Source: Balneolia bacterium (GTDB lineage Bacteria; Bacteroidota; Rhodothermia; Balneolales; Cyclonatronaceae). Taken from it: a stretch of DNA of 40,933 nucleotides. The notes under the pieces were generated by a model. It ran no database searches, was not told where the DNA came from, and saw only the letters and a program-made list of their open reading frames with translations. The translations under genes and the position numbers were made by a program. Position 1 is the stretch's first letter; each line of letters begins with the position of its first letter. The stretch spans positions 1 through 40,933 of the forward strand of contig PXCK01000078.1 of the NCBI GenBank assembly GCA_003566635.1, read 5' to 3'. Below are positions 1 to 7,687 of the stretch, piece by piece.

Positions 1-2
1 AC

Positions 3-641
3 ACCAATGGAAGTACAAAAAATTCAAGTGCTTCGAAGGTGTACATTGCTTTTAACGGCGTTCCGGCCGGTTATTTCGAGGTTAAAAATAAACTTCGGGA
101 TGGAGTAGCATCATTACTGCATCAGCTAAAGGAAAAATCGAAATTATACTTATTAAGTGGTGATAACGACTACGAAAAGCAGTCGTTATCGGGTTATTTT
201 GATGATGAATCCCATCTTTTGTTCGATCAATCACCGGAGGATAAACTCGGTTTTGTGCAGTCATCGGTAAATGCCGGTAATCATGTGTTAATGATGGGTG
301 ATGGATTAAACGATGCCGGTGCCCTCCGGACAAGTACTGTGGGAGTATCTATTGCGGAAGATACCGGAAGTTTTACACCTGCAAGCGACGTGATTATGGA
401 AGCCGGTTCTATCACAAAATTACCTTCTGTATTAGCCTTTTCAAAGGAAAGTCTAAAGATTATCAAGATCAGTTTTGCAATATCTGTACTCTATAACATT
501 ATAGGGCTTGGATTTGCTGTATCGGGCACGCTATCGCCTTTGGTTTGTGCCATTATAATGCCAATTAGTTCAATTTCTGTAATTGGCTTCACAACTTTAG
601 CGACGCATTATAAAGCTTGGAAGAAAGGACTATTGGAATGA
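3..641 (+). CDS. ccoI: C-terminal part of a CcoI-type heavy-metal P-type ATPase (partial at window edge)
   Basis: The reading frame is open from the first bases of the window, so the start and most of the protein lie upstream. What remains is the end of the P domain and the last two membrane helices. The hinge motif GDGLNDAGALR, diagnostic of P-type ATPases, is present, preceded by LLSGDN, which fits the second half of the P domain. About 70 hydrophobic residues then form a helical hairpin, as in P1B metal ATPases. The stop overlaps the ccoS start (ATGA), so the two are translationally coupled. Family knowledge: CcoI exports or inserts copper for cbb3 oxidase biogenesis. The assignment as CcoI rather than CopA rests on the ccoS-ccoNOQP context, because the metal-binding CPC motif and N-terminal domain are outside the window. 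Confidence 0.85.
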   Translation, partial: TNGSTKNSSASKVYIAFNGVPAGYFEVKNKLRDGVASLLHQLKEKSKLYLLSGDNDYEKQSLSGYFDDESHLLFDQSPEDKLGFVQSSVNAGNHVLMMGDGLNDAGALRTSTVGVSIAEDTGSFTPASDVIMEAGSITKLPSVLAFSKESLKIIKISFAISVLYNIIGLGFAVSGTLSPLVCAIIMPISSISVIGFTTLATHYKAWKKGLLE

Positions 642-823
642 GTGTAATGTATATGCTTATAGCATTTAGCCTTCTACTTGCAACAGGTTTTCTATTCGCT
701 TTCATTTGGGCCATGTTCAACGGGCAGTACGAAGATAAGTACACCCCTTCGGTCCGCATTTTATTCGACGATGAATTAGAAGAAACCAATAACGAAAAAC
801 AACATAAACAAAATAAAGAATAA
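638..823 (+). CDS. ccoS: CcoS, cbb3 oxidase maturation protein
   Basis: A 61-residue protein with one N-terminal membrane helix (about residues 3-25). It carries the CcoS signature in which the helix ends in FxWAMFNGQYED, followed by a short acidic cytoplasmic tail. I use the ATG at 638 because it overlaps the upstream stop as ATGA and puts the helix at the very N terminus; a TTG seven codons upstream is less likely. Family knowledge: CcoS is needed for cofactor (haem or CuB) insertion into the CcoN subunit. The very short length is normal for the family. It sits 5 bp before ccoNO. Confidence 0.88.
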   Translation: MSVMYMLIAFSLLLATGFLFAFIWAMFNGQYEDKYTPSVRILFDDELEETNNEKQHKQNKE

Positions 824-828
824 CCTTT

Positions 829-3024
829 ATGGCTACTGAAACCTTCTACTACGACAATAAGATTGTCCGCAACTTTGCGATTGCGACTGCGATATGGGGT
901 ATTATTGGGATGATAGTCGGGTTGATTATTGCTTTGAAGCTGGTTTTTCCCGACTTCTTAGGATTTATACCTGAATTATCCTACGGTCGACTTCGACCAT
1001 TACATACCAATGCTGTAGTTTTTGCATTTGCCGGAAATGGTATTTTTATGGGTATTTATTATTCACTTCAGCGATTGTGTAAATCGAGAATGTGGAGTGA
1101 TACCCTAAGTAAGATTAACTTCTGGGGCTGGCAGGCAATCATTGTGTCTGCTGTAATGACGCTCCCATTTGGAATTACCCAAAGTAAAGAATATGCTGAG
1201 CTTGAGTGGCCAATAGCCATTGCAATTGCTGTAATTTGGGTTGTATTTGGTGCTAACATGATGATGACCATTTACAAGCGAAGAGTAAAGCATATGTATG
1301 TTGCCATTTGGTTCTACATTGCAACTTTCGTTACTGTTGCAGTTCTTCACATTGTAAACAATTTGGTATTACCGGTTGATTTCCTCAAGAGTTATTCCAT
1401 GTTTGCCGGCGTGCAGGATGCACTCGTGCAATGGTGGTACGGTCACAATGCGGTTGCATTCTTCCTGACAACTCCGTTCTTGGGAATTATGTACTACTTC
1501 ATTCCAAAAGCAGCTAACCGCCCGATATTTTCTTACAGATTATCGATTGTCCATTTCTGGGCGTTAATCTTTATCTACATTTGGGCCGGTCCTCACCACT
1601 TGCTTTATACAGCATTACCCGGTTGGGCGCAGTCTTTAGGGGTAGTATTCTCAGTTATGCTTATCGCACCATCCTGGGGTGGTATGATTAACGGTTTGTT
1701 TACGCTAAGAGGAGCGTGGGACAGAGTTCGTAAAGATCCGGTTCTTAAGTTTCTTGTAGTAGGTGTAACTGCCTATGGTATGGCTACTTTTGAGGGGCCG
1801 ATGATGTCATTGAAGAGTGTAAATGCCATTACTCACTATACCGATTATGTAATCTCTCACGTGCATACAGCGGCACTTGCTTGGAATGGTGGTCTAACAT
1901 TTGCGATGTTGTATTTCATCATCCCAAGAATTTACAGAACTAAGATTTACAGCATGAAGATGGCAAATTTCCACTTCTGGGCTGCTACTTTAGGATTGAT
2001 TATATATGTTATCCCAATTTATTGGGGTGGTATTGTTCAAAGTTTAATGTGGAAAGAATTTACTGCTGAAGGTACATTAATGTATCCAAACTTTATGGAA
2101 ACAGTAACCCACTTAATTCCGATGTACATTGCACGCGCATTTGGTGGCGGTCTTTATATCGTGGGTGTGGTTGTAGGTTCCTACAACTTATTTAAAACAA
2201 TGAAGGGTGGAAGCCTGCTGTCTGATGAAGAAGCAAAAGCGCCGCCATTGCTAAGTAAATCAAGCGAGTCTAAGTCCGGAAGTTCATTCCACAGATTGCT
2301 TGAATCCAGACCTACACAGTTCACTGTTCTTACAACAGTTGCTATCTTAATTGGTGGTATTGTTGAGTATGTTCCAACAGCATTGGTAAAATCTAATGTT
2401 CCAACTATTGAAAGTGTTAAGCCATACACACCTCTTGAGCTTGAGGGTCGTGATATTTACATAGCCGAAGGTTGTGTGGGTTGTCACTCTCAAATGATTC
2501 GACCTTTCCGATCTGAAACCGAACGTTATGGAGAATATTCCAAGGCAGGCGAATTCGTTTACGATCGCCCGTTTTTATGGGGCTCGAAGCGTACCGGTCC
2601 GGATCTTCACAGGGTTGGTGGTAAATATCCTGATTCATGGCATTATATGCACTTTATGGATCCTACATCCACCTCGCCCGGTTCCATTATGCCGGCATAT
2701 CCATGGTTTGTTGATCGAACCGTAAATGTAGACAAGATGCCGGCGAAAATCAGAACCTTGCAAAGATTGGGTGTTCCATATCCTGAAGGGTACGATGCAC
2801 AGGCGATTGAAGATTATCGAATTCAGGCAGAGCGTATTGCAAGCGGACTTCGCTCAAGCGGTTTTGAAGTAACATGGGACAGCCACATGGTTGCCATGAT
2901 TGCTTACATGCAACGCTTGGGAATTGATATAAGAGGGGAGCCTACCGAAGATATTCGCAGAATGATGGGTTATACCCAACAAGACAGTGATGATCAGGCA
3001 ACCTATGCAGATGTAAAGGAGTAG
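829..3024 (+). CDS. ccoNO: Fused CcoN-CcoO subunit of cbb3-type cytochrome c oxidase
   Basis: A 731-residue fusion of catalytic subunit I (CcoN, about residues 1-480) and the mono-haem subunit II (CcoO, about 500-731). In the CcoN part the haem and CuB histidines can be placed: H59 (low-spin haem b), H206 in YGHNAVAFF and H256/H257 in GPHHLLY (CuB), and H344/H346 in HVHTAALAW (haem b3 and haem b). A polar Ser/Lys-rich linker (about 465-490) leads to a membrane helix. Next comes the CcoO domain, with haem-c motif CVGCH (C549, C552, H553) and a probable axial Met621 in GSIMPAYPW. It reduces O2 to water at the inner membrane with high oxygen affinity. CcoN and CcoO are separate genes in proteobacteria; fusion is known in Bacteroidota. 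Confidence 0.95.
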   Translation: MATETFYYDNKIVRNFAIATAIWGIIGMIVGLIIALKLVFPDFLGFIPELSYGRLRPLHTNAVVFAFAGNGIFMGIYYSLQRLCKSRMWSDTLSKINFWGWQAIIVSAVMTLPFGITQSKEYAELEWPIAIAIAVIWVVFGANMMMTIYKRRVKHMYVAIWFYIATFVTVAVLHIVNNLVLPVDFLKSYSMFAGVQDALVQWWYGHNAVAFFLTTPFLGIMYYFIPKAANRPIFSYRLSIVHFWALIFIYIWAGPHHLLYTALPGWAQSLGVVFSVMLIAPSWGGMINGLFTLRGAWDRVRKDPVLKFLVVGVTAYGMATFEGPMMSLKSVNAITHYTDYVISHVHTAALAWNGGLTFAMLYFIIPRIYRTKIYSMKMANFHFWAATLGLIIYVIPIYWGGIVQSLMWKEFTAEGTLMYPNFMETVTHLIPMYIARAFGGGLYIVGVVVGSYNLFKTMKGGSLLSDEEAKAPPLLSKSSESKSGSSFHRLLESRPTQFTVLTTVAILIGGIVEYVPTALVKSNVPTIESVKPYTPLELEGRDIYIAEGCVGCHSQMIRPFRSETERYGEYSKAGEFVYDRPFLWGSKRTGPDLHRVGGKYPDSWHYMHFMDPTSTSPGSIMPAYPWFVDRTVNVDKMPAKIRTLQRLGVPYPEGYDAQAIEDYRIQAERIASGLRSSGFEVTWDSHMVAMIAYMQRLGIDIRGEPTEDIRRMMGYTQQDSDDQATYADVKE

Positions 3025-3027
3025 GCT

Positions 3028-3249
3028 ATGCGAAGAGACGTAATGGAAACTATTGCTGGAATAGAAATTTTCCCAATCATTTCCCTCATCATATTTGTAG
3101 GCTTTTTTGCAATGATGCTTTACTGGGTAATTCGTTTGGACGATACCTATATGAAAAACGAGAACTTGCCACTGGGGGATGATAACTCAGTGGCAGATTC
3201 CAACCTTCCAAAACAGGATATTAACGGAGAATTAAAACATGGCAGCTGA
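3028..3249 (+). CDS. ccoQ: CcoQ-like small cbb3 oxidase subunit
   Basis: A 73-residue protein with one membrane helix (about residues 12-35) ending in YWVIRLDDTYM, and a polar C-terminal tail. The position between ccoNO and ccoP and the single-helix layout identify it as CcoQ/FixQ. Sequence similarity in this family is weak, so context carries much of the call. An AAGGAG ribosome-binding site lies inside the end of ccoNO at 3016-3021, six bases before the ATG at 3028. A second ATG at 3043 is possible. Its last 11 bases overlap the ccoP start. Family knowledge: CcoQ stabilises the CcoP-CcoNO interaction. Confidence 0.75.
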   Translation: MRRDVMETIAGIEIFPIISLIIFVGFFAMMLYWVIRLDDTYMKNENLPLGDDNSVADSNLPKQDINGELKHGS

Positions 3250-3865
3250 AAATAAAGACAAAGAAAAAAATCTTATTCTCGACGACGAACGAGAAAAGCT
3301 ACTGGATCATGAATACGATGGAATTCAAGAACTTGATAATGCCATGCCTCCATGGTGGTTGTATGGTTTTTATTTAACAATAGCCTTCTCGGTTGTTTAC
3401 CTTCTATATTACGAAGTAACAGGGTGGGGACCGGATCAACATGAAGAATACCAAAGAGAAATGGCCATGGCCGCAGAAAGGTACGGTGTTGCAGAAGAGG
3501 TAGCTACGATAGATTTTTCAACCGCTGAAATTCTTTTAGATGAAGAAAGTTTGGCAGCCGGTAGAACAATTTATGCAGCAACGACAAACTTGTGCGCAAC
3601 CTGTCACGGAGCTGAAGGCCAGGGTTTGGTTGGCCCAAACCTAACAGATGACTATTGGAAACATGGTTGTGATTTAGAATCGATTGTAAATAGTATAAGA
3701 GTTGGTTTTCCTGATCGAGGTATGCCGGCTTACGGAAGTACGGTACGTATTCCCGATGAGGAGCTACATCAATTAGCCAGCTATATAATATCTATAAGAG
3801 GTACGAATCCACCAAATCCAAAGGCTCCAAACATGGACCGTGCTGTTGAATGCGTGGAACAATAA
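3239..3865 (+). CDS. ccoP: CcoP-like cytochrome c subunit of cbb3 oxidase, single haem
   Basis: A 208-residue protein. An N-terminal FixP_N-type region (PPWWLYGFYLTIAFSVVYLLYYEV, helix about residues 33-58) is followed by one cytochrome c domain with CATCH (C119, C122, H123) and a likely axial Met in RGMPAYG. It would pass electrons from soluble or membrane cytochrome c to the CcoO haem. Classical CcoP has two CxxCH domains and roughly 300 residues; here only one is present and the chain is correspondingly short, with no frameshift visible. The start overlaps ccoQ by 11 bp. A Cys six residues... near the C terminus (VECVEQ) is not part of a haem motif. Confidence 0.9.
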   Translation: MAAENKDKEKNLILDDEREKLLDHEYDGIQELDNAMPPWWLYGFYLTIAFSVVYLLYYEVTGWGPDQHEEYQREMAMAAERYGVAEEVATIDFSTAEILLDEESLAAGRTIYAATTNLCATCHGAEGQGLVGPNLTDDYWKHGCDLESIVNSIRVGFPDRGMPAYGSTVRIPDEELHQLASYIISIRGTNPPNPKAPNMDRAVECVEQ

Positions 3866-3874
3866 GTTGAGTAG

Positions 3875-5353
3875 GTGAATCCTGTGGAAAAAAATAATTC
3901 TAAAGATATCAATCCCATCACCCTTGAAGAATCGTTTAGAGATAAAGTTTCTTCAATAACAGAGGATGGAAAACGAAATTGGATATATCCCAAAAAGCCG
4001 GATGGTTTTTATTATAAAGCGCGAACTGTTCTTAGTTGGTTTTTATTGGGATTTCTATTTTTAGCACCATTTATTAAAATAAATGGTAATCCAATAATCT
4101 TGCTTAATATTTTAGAGCGCAAGTTTATCATTTTTGGAGTTGTTTTTTGGCCACAGGATTTTTACCTGCTGTTTTTAGCAATGATTACCCTCATTGTGTT
4201 TATCGTACTTTTTACGGCACTTTGGGGGCGATTATTTTGTGGATGGGTGTGTCCACAAACCATTTTCATGGAAATGCTCTTTCGAAAGGTAGAGTATTTC
4301 ATTGAGGGTGATGCAGTGAATCAAAGAAGGTTGAATAAAGCCCCATGGGATAAATCCAAAATCTTCAAAAAAACCAGTAAACATGCCATCTTTTTTGGGC
4401 TATCATTTTTGATAGCCAATACATTTCTGGCTTACATAATTGGGGTTGATGCACTATGGGAAATTGTGACAAAACCGCCAACGGAACATCTTGCAGGATT
4501 TACAGCCATTACCATTTTTAGTTTGGTGTTTTATGGCGTATTCTCCAGATTTAGAGAACAGGTTTGTTTGGTTGCTTGCCCGTATGGCAGGCTTCAATCA
4601 GTCTTGGTAGATAACGACAGTATAGCCGTAACCTACGATTTCGCTCGTGGTGAAGGTCGTGCGCCTGTAAAAGACCGTATCATGAAAGATGGGGTTGTAA
4701 CCAACGAGCCCAAGAAGTCGGACTATGGTAAGGCTATAGGTGATTGTATAGATTGCGAACAATGTGTTAAGGTTTGTCCGACAGGTATCGACATTAGAAA
4801 TGGTATCCAACTGGAATGTATCAACTGTACTGCTTGTATGGATGCCTGTGATGAAATCATGCGTAAAATCGGCAAGCCTGAGAAACTTGTTACTTATACT
4901 TCCTATAATGCTGTTAATGAAAGCCGGGAGCCCCGATTCTTTACACCTCGTGTAATAGCATATATGGTAGTTTTTGCTATTGTTTCAACTCTGTTTACCT
5001 ATTTCCTCTCAACCAGAGCCGACGTGAATGCGGTTATTCTTAGAGAACCCGGCATGCTTTACAATGAATTACCTGATAGCAGATTCTCAAACTTTTATAA
5101 CGCTAAGTTATATAACAAAACATTTAATGAAATAGACGCCGAAATCCGACTCATTTTCCCTGAGGGAGAAATTAATCTTCTTGGCGATATGCAAACGGTA
5201 CCCGGTGCGCAACAAACTGAACAACGACTTATGGTTTTCCTGCATGAAAGTGTTTTAGAAAGCCAGCAAACCCCTATCCAATTTGGATTATTTAAGGATG
5301 GGGAACTCATACAAACGATAAACAGCCGCTTTATTGGCCCAACACTGAACTGA
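3875..5353 (+). CDS. ccoG: CcoG/RdxA/FixG family cbb3 oxidase accessory iron-sulfur protein
   Basis: A polytopic membrane ferredoxin of about 492 residues. It shows the family motifs WVCPQTIFMEMLFRKVEYFIEG-like (split here as WVCPQTIF and RKVEYFIEG), the CPYGRLQSV motif, and two [4Fe-4S] sites: C291/C294/C297/C301 in CIDCEQCVKVCP, and C315/C318/C321/C325 in CINCTACMDAC. The last hundred or so residues form the Ig-like FixG C-terminal domain outside the membrane. Family knowledge: CcoG reduces Cu(II) to Cu(I) for delivery to the oxidase. The start is uncertain: GTG at 3875 or GTG at 3884, the latter with GGTGA five bases upstream. It follows ccoP by 9 bp, in the same operon. Confidence 0.93.
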   Translation: MNPVEKNNSKDINPITLEESFRDKVSSITEDGKRNWIYPKKPDGFYYKARTVLSWFLLGFLFLAPFIKINGNPIILLNILERKFIIFGVVFWPQDFYLLFLAMITLIVFIVLFTALWGRLFCGWVCPQTIFMEMLFRKVEYFIEGDAVNQRRLNKAPWDKSKIFKKTSKHAIFFGLSFLIANTFLAYIIGVDALWEIVTKPPTEHLAGFTAITIFSLVFYGVFSRFREQVCLVACPYGRLQSVLVDNDSIAVTYDFARGEGRAPVKDRIMKDGVVTNEPKKSDYGKAIGDCIDCEQCVKVCPTGIDIRNGIQLECINCTACMDACDEIMRKIGKPEKLVTYTSYNAVNESREPRFFTPRVIAYMVVFAIVSTLFTYFLSTRADVNAVILREPGMLYNELPDSRFSNFYNAKLYNKTFNEIDAEIRLIFPEGEINLLGDMQTVPGAQQTEQRLMVFLHESVLESQQTPIQFGLFKDGELIQTINSRFIGPTLN

Positions 5354-5358
5354 TAATT

Positions 5359-5820
5359 ATGGAAAAGACTGAAAAAAAAGAATGGAAATGGCCGCTTGGA
5401 ATTTTTATCGGCTATGCAATTTTTGTTACTGGTACATTAAGCTTTGTGTTTTTTACATTTACTCAAGAGACAGATCTGGTAATTGAAGACTATTACGGTG
5501 CAACGCTTACCTATCAGGAGCATATAGACAAGATGGTAAATGCCAACTTACTCGATGAGCCATTTACTTCTCATCTTAATGGCTCAATACTTGAAATCAA
5601 GTTCCCGGAAACACATCAAAACGATACTTTTGAAGGACGAATTGTTTTTTACCGTCCATCGGGCTCATCACTCGATTTTACTGTTTCTGCTAATCCGGAC
5701 GACAGCGGCTTTCAACAAATTAATGTTAGCGAAATCGAACGTGGGCTTTGGAAGTTGCACGTAGAATGGTATGCTGATGGCACGGGGTACTTTAGCTCTC
5801 AGGATCTATTTTTGAGGTAG
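5359..5820 (+). CDS. ccoH: FixH/CcoH family cbb3 oxidase assembly protein
   Basis: A 153-residue protein. A Lys-rich cytoplasmic N terminus is followed by one membrane helix (about residues 12-37, WPLGIFIGYAIFVTG...) and then a soluble domain predicted to be extracytoplasmic and rich in beta-strand. The helix contains the FixH-like W-P-x-G-I pattern, and the domain ends with LWKLHVEWYADGTGYF, matching the FixH family ending. It begins 5 bp after ccoG. Family knowledge: FixH/CcoH interacts with CcoP and is needed for cbb3 assembly. Sequence similarity is moderate; context makes the call firm. Confidence 0.85.
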   Translation: MEKTEKKEWKWPLGIFIGYAIFVTGTLSFVFFTFTQETDLVIEDYYGATLTYQEHIDKMVNANLLDEPFTSHLNGSILEIKFPETHQNDTFEGRIVFYRPSGSSLDFTVSANPDDSGFQQINVSEIERGLWKLHVEWYADGTGYFSSQDLFLR

Positions 5821-5825
5821 TAGCT

Positions 5826-6530
5826 ATGGAACTTTTCTTATGGTCGGGGTTGATGTTCGGCCTACTGGGAAGCGTGCACTGCGCCGGTATGTGTGGACCA
5901 ATCGTTTTAGCACTACCGGGTGGGAAAACCGGTAAGGCCGATTTAATTATTGGTAGAAGTCTTTACAGTCTGGGCAGGGTGCTTACTTATATGCTACTTG
6001 GTTTGGCTGTTGGCTTATTAGGTAGTGGTGTTTCTCTGGCCGGATATCAGCAGATATTGTCGATTGTTACAGGTGTGGCAATTCTAATCATTGCTGTTTT
6101 TCCTAAGGGAAAGTTCAATAAGTTTATGCACTTTTCGCCGGCCTTATTTAATAAAGTATTCGGTCCTTCTTTTAACTCTTTTATCCGTAATGGTTCAAAG
6201 TCATCTTTATTTGGCATTGGTTTCTTAAATGGATTCTTACCGTGCGGTTTTGTTTATATGGCGCTTATTGCTTCATTAGGAGCCGGAAGTCTTGCAGGGA
6301 GTATCGGTTTTATGGGGATGTTTGGTTTAGGTACGGTTCCTCTTTTATTTATGATGGCCATTGCACCCGGTTATTTAAGCTTAAATGTGCGTGAAAAAAT
6401 TAAGGGTTTGTTACCGGTTGCAGCCGGAGTGTTAGGAGTATTGTTGATTTTGAGAGGGCTCTCTCTGGGAATACCGTTTATAAGTCCTGTTTTAGGTGTT
6501 GATATAGCGGGAACCGAAGCTTGCCATTAA
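5826..6530 (+). CDS. TauE/SafE-like (DsbD_2/UreH-type) membrane protein of the cbb3 operon
   Basis: A 234-residue protein with about six membrane helices. It starts five bases after ccoH and is the last gene of the operon. Two conserved Cys motifs are visible: GSVHCAGMCGP in the first helix and NGFLPCGFVY in the fourth. This pattern belongs to the membrane family usually named sulfite exporter TauE/SafE or DsbD_2/UreH-like. Proteins of this type commonly follow ccoG-ccoH in Bacteroidota. I infer a role in thiol or metal (copper) handling for oxidase assembly rather than sulfite export, because of the operon position and the paired cysteines. The real substrate is unknown. Confidence 0.8.
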   Translation: MELFLWSGLMFGLLGSVHCAGMCGPIVLALPGGKTGKADLIIGRSLYSLGRVLTYMLLGLAVGLLGSGVSLAGYQQILSIVTGVAILIIAVFPKGKFNKFMHFSPALFNKVFGPSFNSFIRNGSKSSLFGIGFLNGFLPCGFVYMALIASLGAGSLAGSIGFMGMFGLGTVPLLFMMAIAPGYLSLNVREKIKGLLPVAAGVLGVLLILRGLSLGIPFISPVLGVDIAGTEACH

Positions 6531-6780
6531 TATGGTGTCGTTTTTAAGGTCGAGTTGTTTGTATTATTGCATAGTGCAAGAATATAAGCCGCTTGGCCGA
6601 TAGTGCGCACTTGTGGGTTATTTAATCGTGTTGCACTAATTACTTGAACTCAGGCGCACAAAAAACTTAACCCGAATTATTCACGAAAGTATATAATTTA
6701 AATTTTATGCTATTGAAATTATATGATATAGCCAAATACCACACTCCCTCAAATCTGGGTGTGGTTAAAATGCTGCACTC

Positions 6781-6979
6781 CGAGCGAAGCGATTCCCGTG
6801 AAACGCACCGAGCGAAGCGATTCCCACGAAGTGATACCCATGAACTGCTGTAAGTAGCGAAGAGTGTTGAGTTAATTCAAATTATAACAATGGTTTAGAG
6901 CTTATTTTTCAGCCATGGGTTTAAACCCATGGCTGGCTCGTGAAGCGCCCCGAATGAAGCGATTCCCACGAAATGCAAC
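6781..6979. repeat. Three copies of a GAAGCGATTCCC-centred repeat unit
   Basis: Units begin at 6781, 6809 and 6951. Each contains CGAGCGAAGCGATTCCC or the variant CGAATGAAGCGATTCCC, followed by (G/A)(T/C)GAA. The first two are 28 bp apart; the third is 142 bp further on, next to the first palindrome. All lie inside the long inverted-repeat element and are absent from the short copy. Confidence 0.75.
6910..6935. repeat. Perfect 26-bp palindrome
   Basis: The arm CAGCCATGGGTTT is followed at once by its exact reverse complement. It is preceded by a TTAATTCAAATTATA segment that recurs before the second palindrome. There is no loop, so this is a cruciform or strong RNA hairpin. It lies in the long inverted-repeat element. 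Confidence 0.9.
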
Positions 6980-7031
6980 CCATGGCAGAAAGCATGGTTA
7001 ATTCAAATTATATCAATAGTTTAAGATGCAT

Positions 7032-7065
7032 GAACTAGCCATGGATTTAAATCCATGGCTAGTTC
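7032..7065. repeat. Perfect 34-bp palindrome, related to the one at 6910
   Basis: The arm GAACTAGCCATGGATTT is followed by its exact reverse complement. The core differs from the first palindrome by paired changes (GGGTTTAAACCC versus GGATTTAAATCC), so symmetry is preserved while the sequence differs. A third half-copy (CCCATGGCTGGCTAAGG) follows at about 7074-7090. Confidence 0.9.
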
Positions 7066-7687
7066 TCCAGAAACCCATGGCTGGCTAAGGTACTCTTCCG
7101 CTGATTTTCCACCTTCGCCTTGCTACCAAGAAAATTTTTTGGTGAATAATCCGGGTTATATGCATTATCATCATAAGGTCTATAAAACGTTTTGAAGGAC
7201 CCGAAAAACACAAGTCCTACGTGATTAAGAAAAAAGTTAAATTAGACGTTGATTCTTTGAAAAGGGAAAAGCATTCTTACTCCACCTATTTATAGGTTAA
7301 GGAGACACTAAACATATTTCTTATTACTGCGGAGCAGCCGACTATTTGAACATTTTGGATAGTTTTATGAAAACTATTTACAATTAGGTATACGAGCTAA
7401 GGGTTTACTTGAATATTCCTTTGTTGATTTAACCACTGATTAAGCAGATTTACCTCCCTTAAGTGAGGCAGGCAGCAGATAACCGCAGATTAAACCCCCA
7501 AAATGAAGTCCTTTCTATCATCTATCAAACAATAGGCTGGTAGAATGCAATCGCAGAGTAATCTTTTGGGTAGAGAATGGGTAACTTTACCCTTTAAGAG
7601 TTAAGAAAGTTTGTGCGATAATACACAAAACAAATCAGTAGAAGTCAAAAATAGTTTGTAGTTTAAAAAAGCTTCTCAAAAAAATGA

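Larger units (their letters stand above)
6667..7158. repeat. Inverted-repeat-bordered element, long copy
   Basis: The left end reads TTAACCCGAATTATTCAC and the right end is the reverse complement of TAACCCGGATTATTCACC. About 19 of 21 terminal bases match, so these are terminal inverted repeats. A 73-bp block at the right end (7086-7158) matches the right end of the copy at 14071-14305 at 70 of 73 positions. Just inside the left end both copies have a hairpin of type CCACAC...GTGTGG, followed by AAATGCTGCA. This copy also has about 260 bp of extra internal sequence, with three CGAGCGAAGCGATTCCC-like units, two copies of a TTAATTCAAATTATA segment, and two perfect palindromes. No coding capacity is present, which fits a MITE-like non-autonomous element or another dispersed repeat. 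The family was not identified. Confidence 0.8.
6531..7687. other. Gene-free interval between convergent genes, half occupied by a repeat element
   Basis: No open frame over 60 codons with coding character is present on either strand. Bases 6667-7158 are an inverted-repeat-bordered element (listed separately). Bases 6531-6666 hold only short hairpin-forming words such as TTGCATAGTGCAA and no T-run, so I see no clear terminator for the cco operon. Bases 7159-7687 are A+T-rich and show nothing recognisable apart from direct-repeat-like words (ACTGATTAAGCAGATT and ACCGCAGATTAA around 7436-7494) that may be decayed repeat sequence. Confidence 0.7.

Noticed and set aside
6531-6666. A terminator for the cco operon
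   Set aside because: Short hairpins (TTGCATAGTGCAA, GTGCGCAC) are present, but none is followed by a T-run, so I did not call one.
6781-7065. A possible CRISPR array
   Set aside because: Repeat units are few, unequally spaced (28 and 142 bp), and the palindromes are unlike CRISPR repeats; no cas gene is present.
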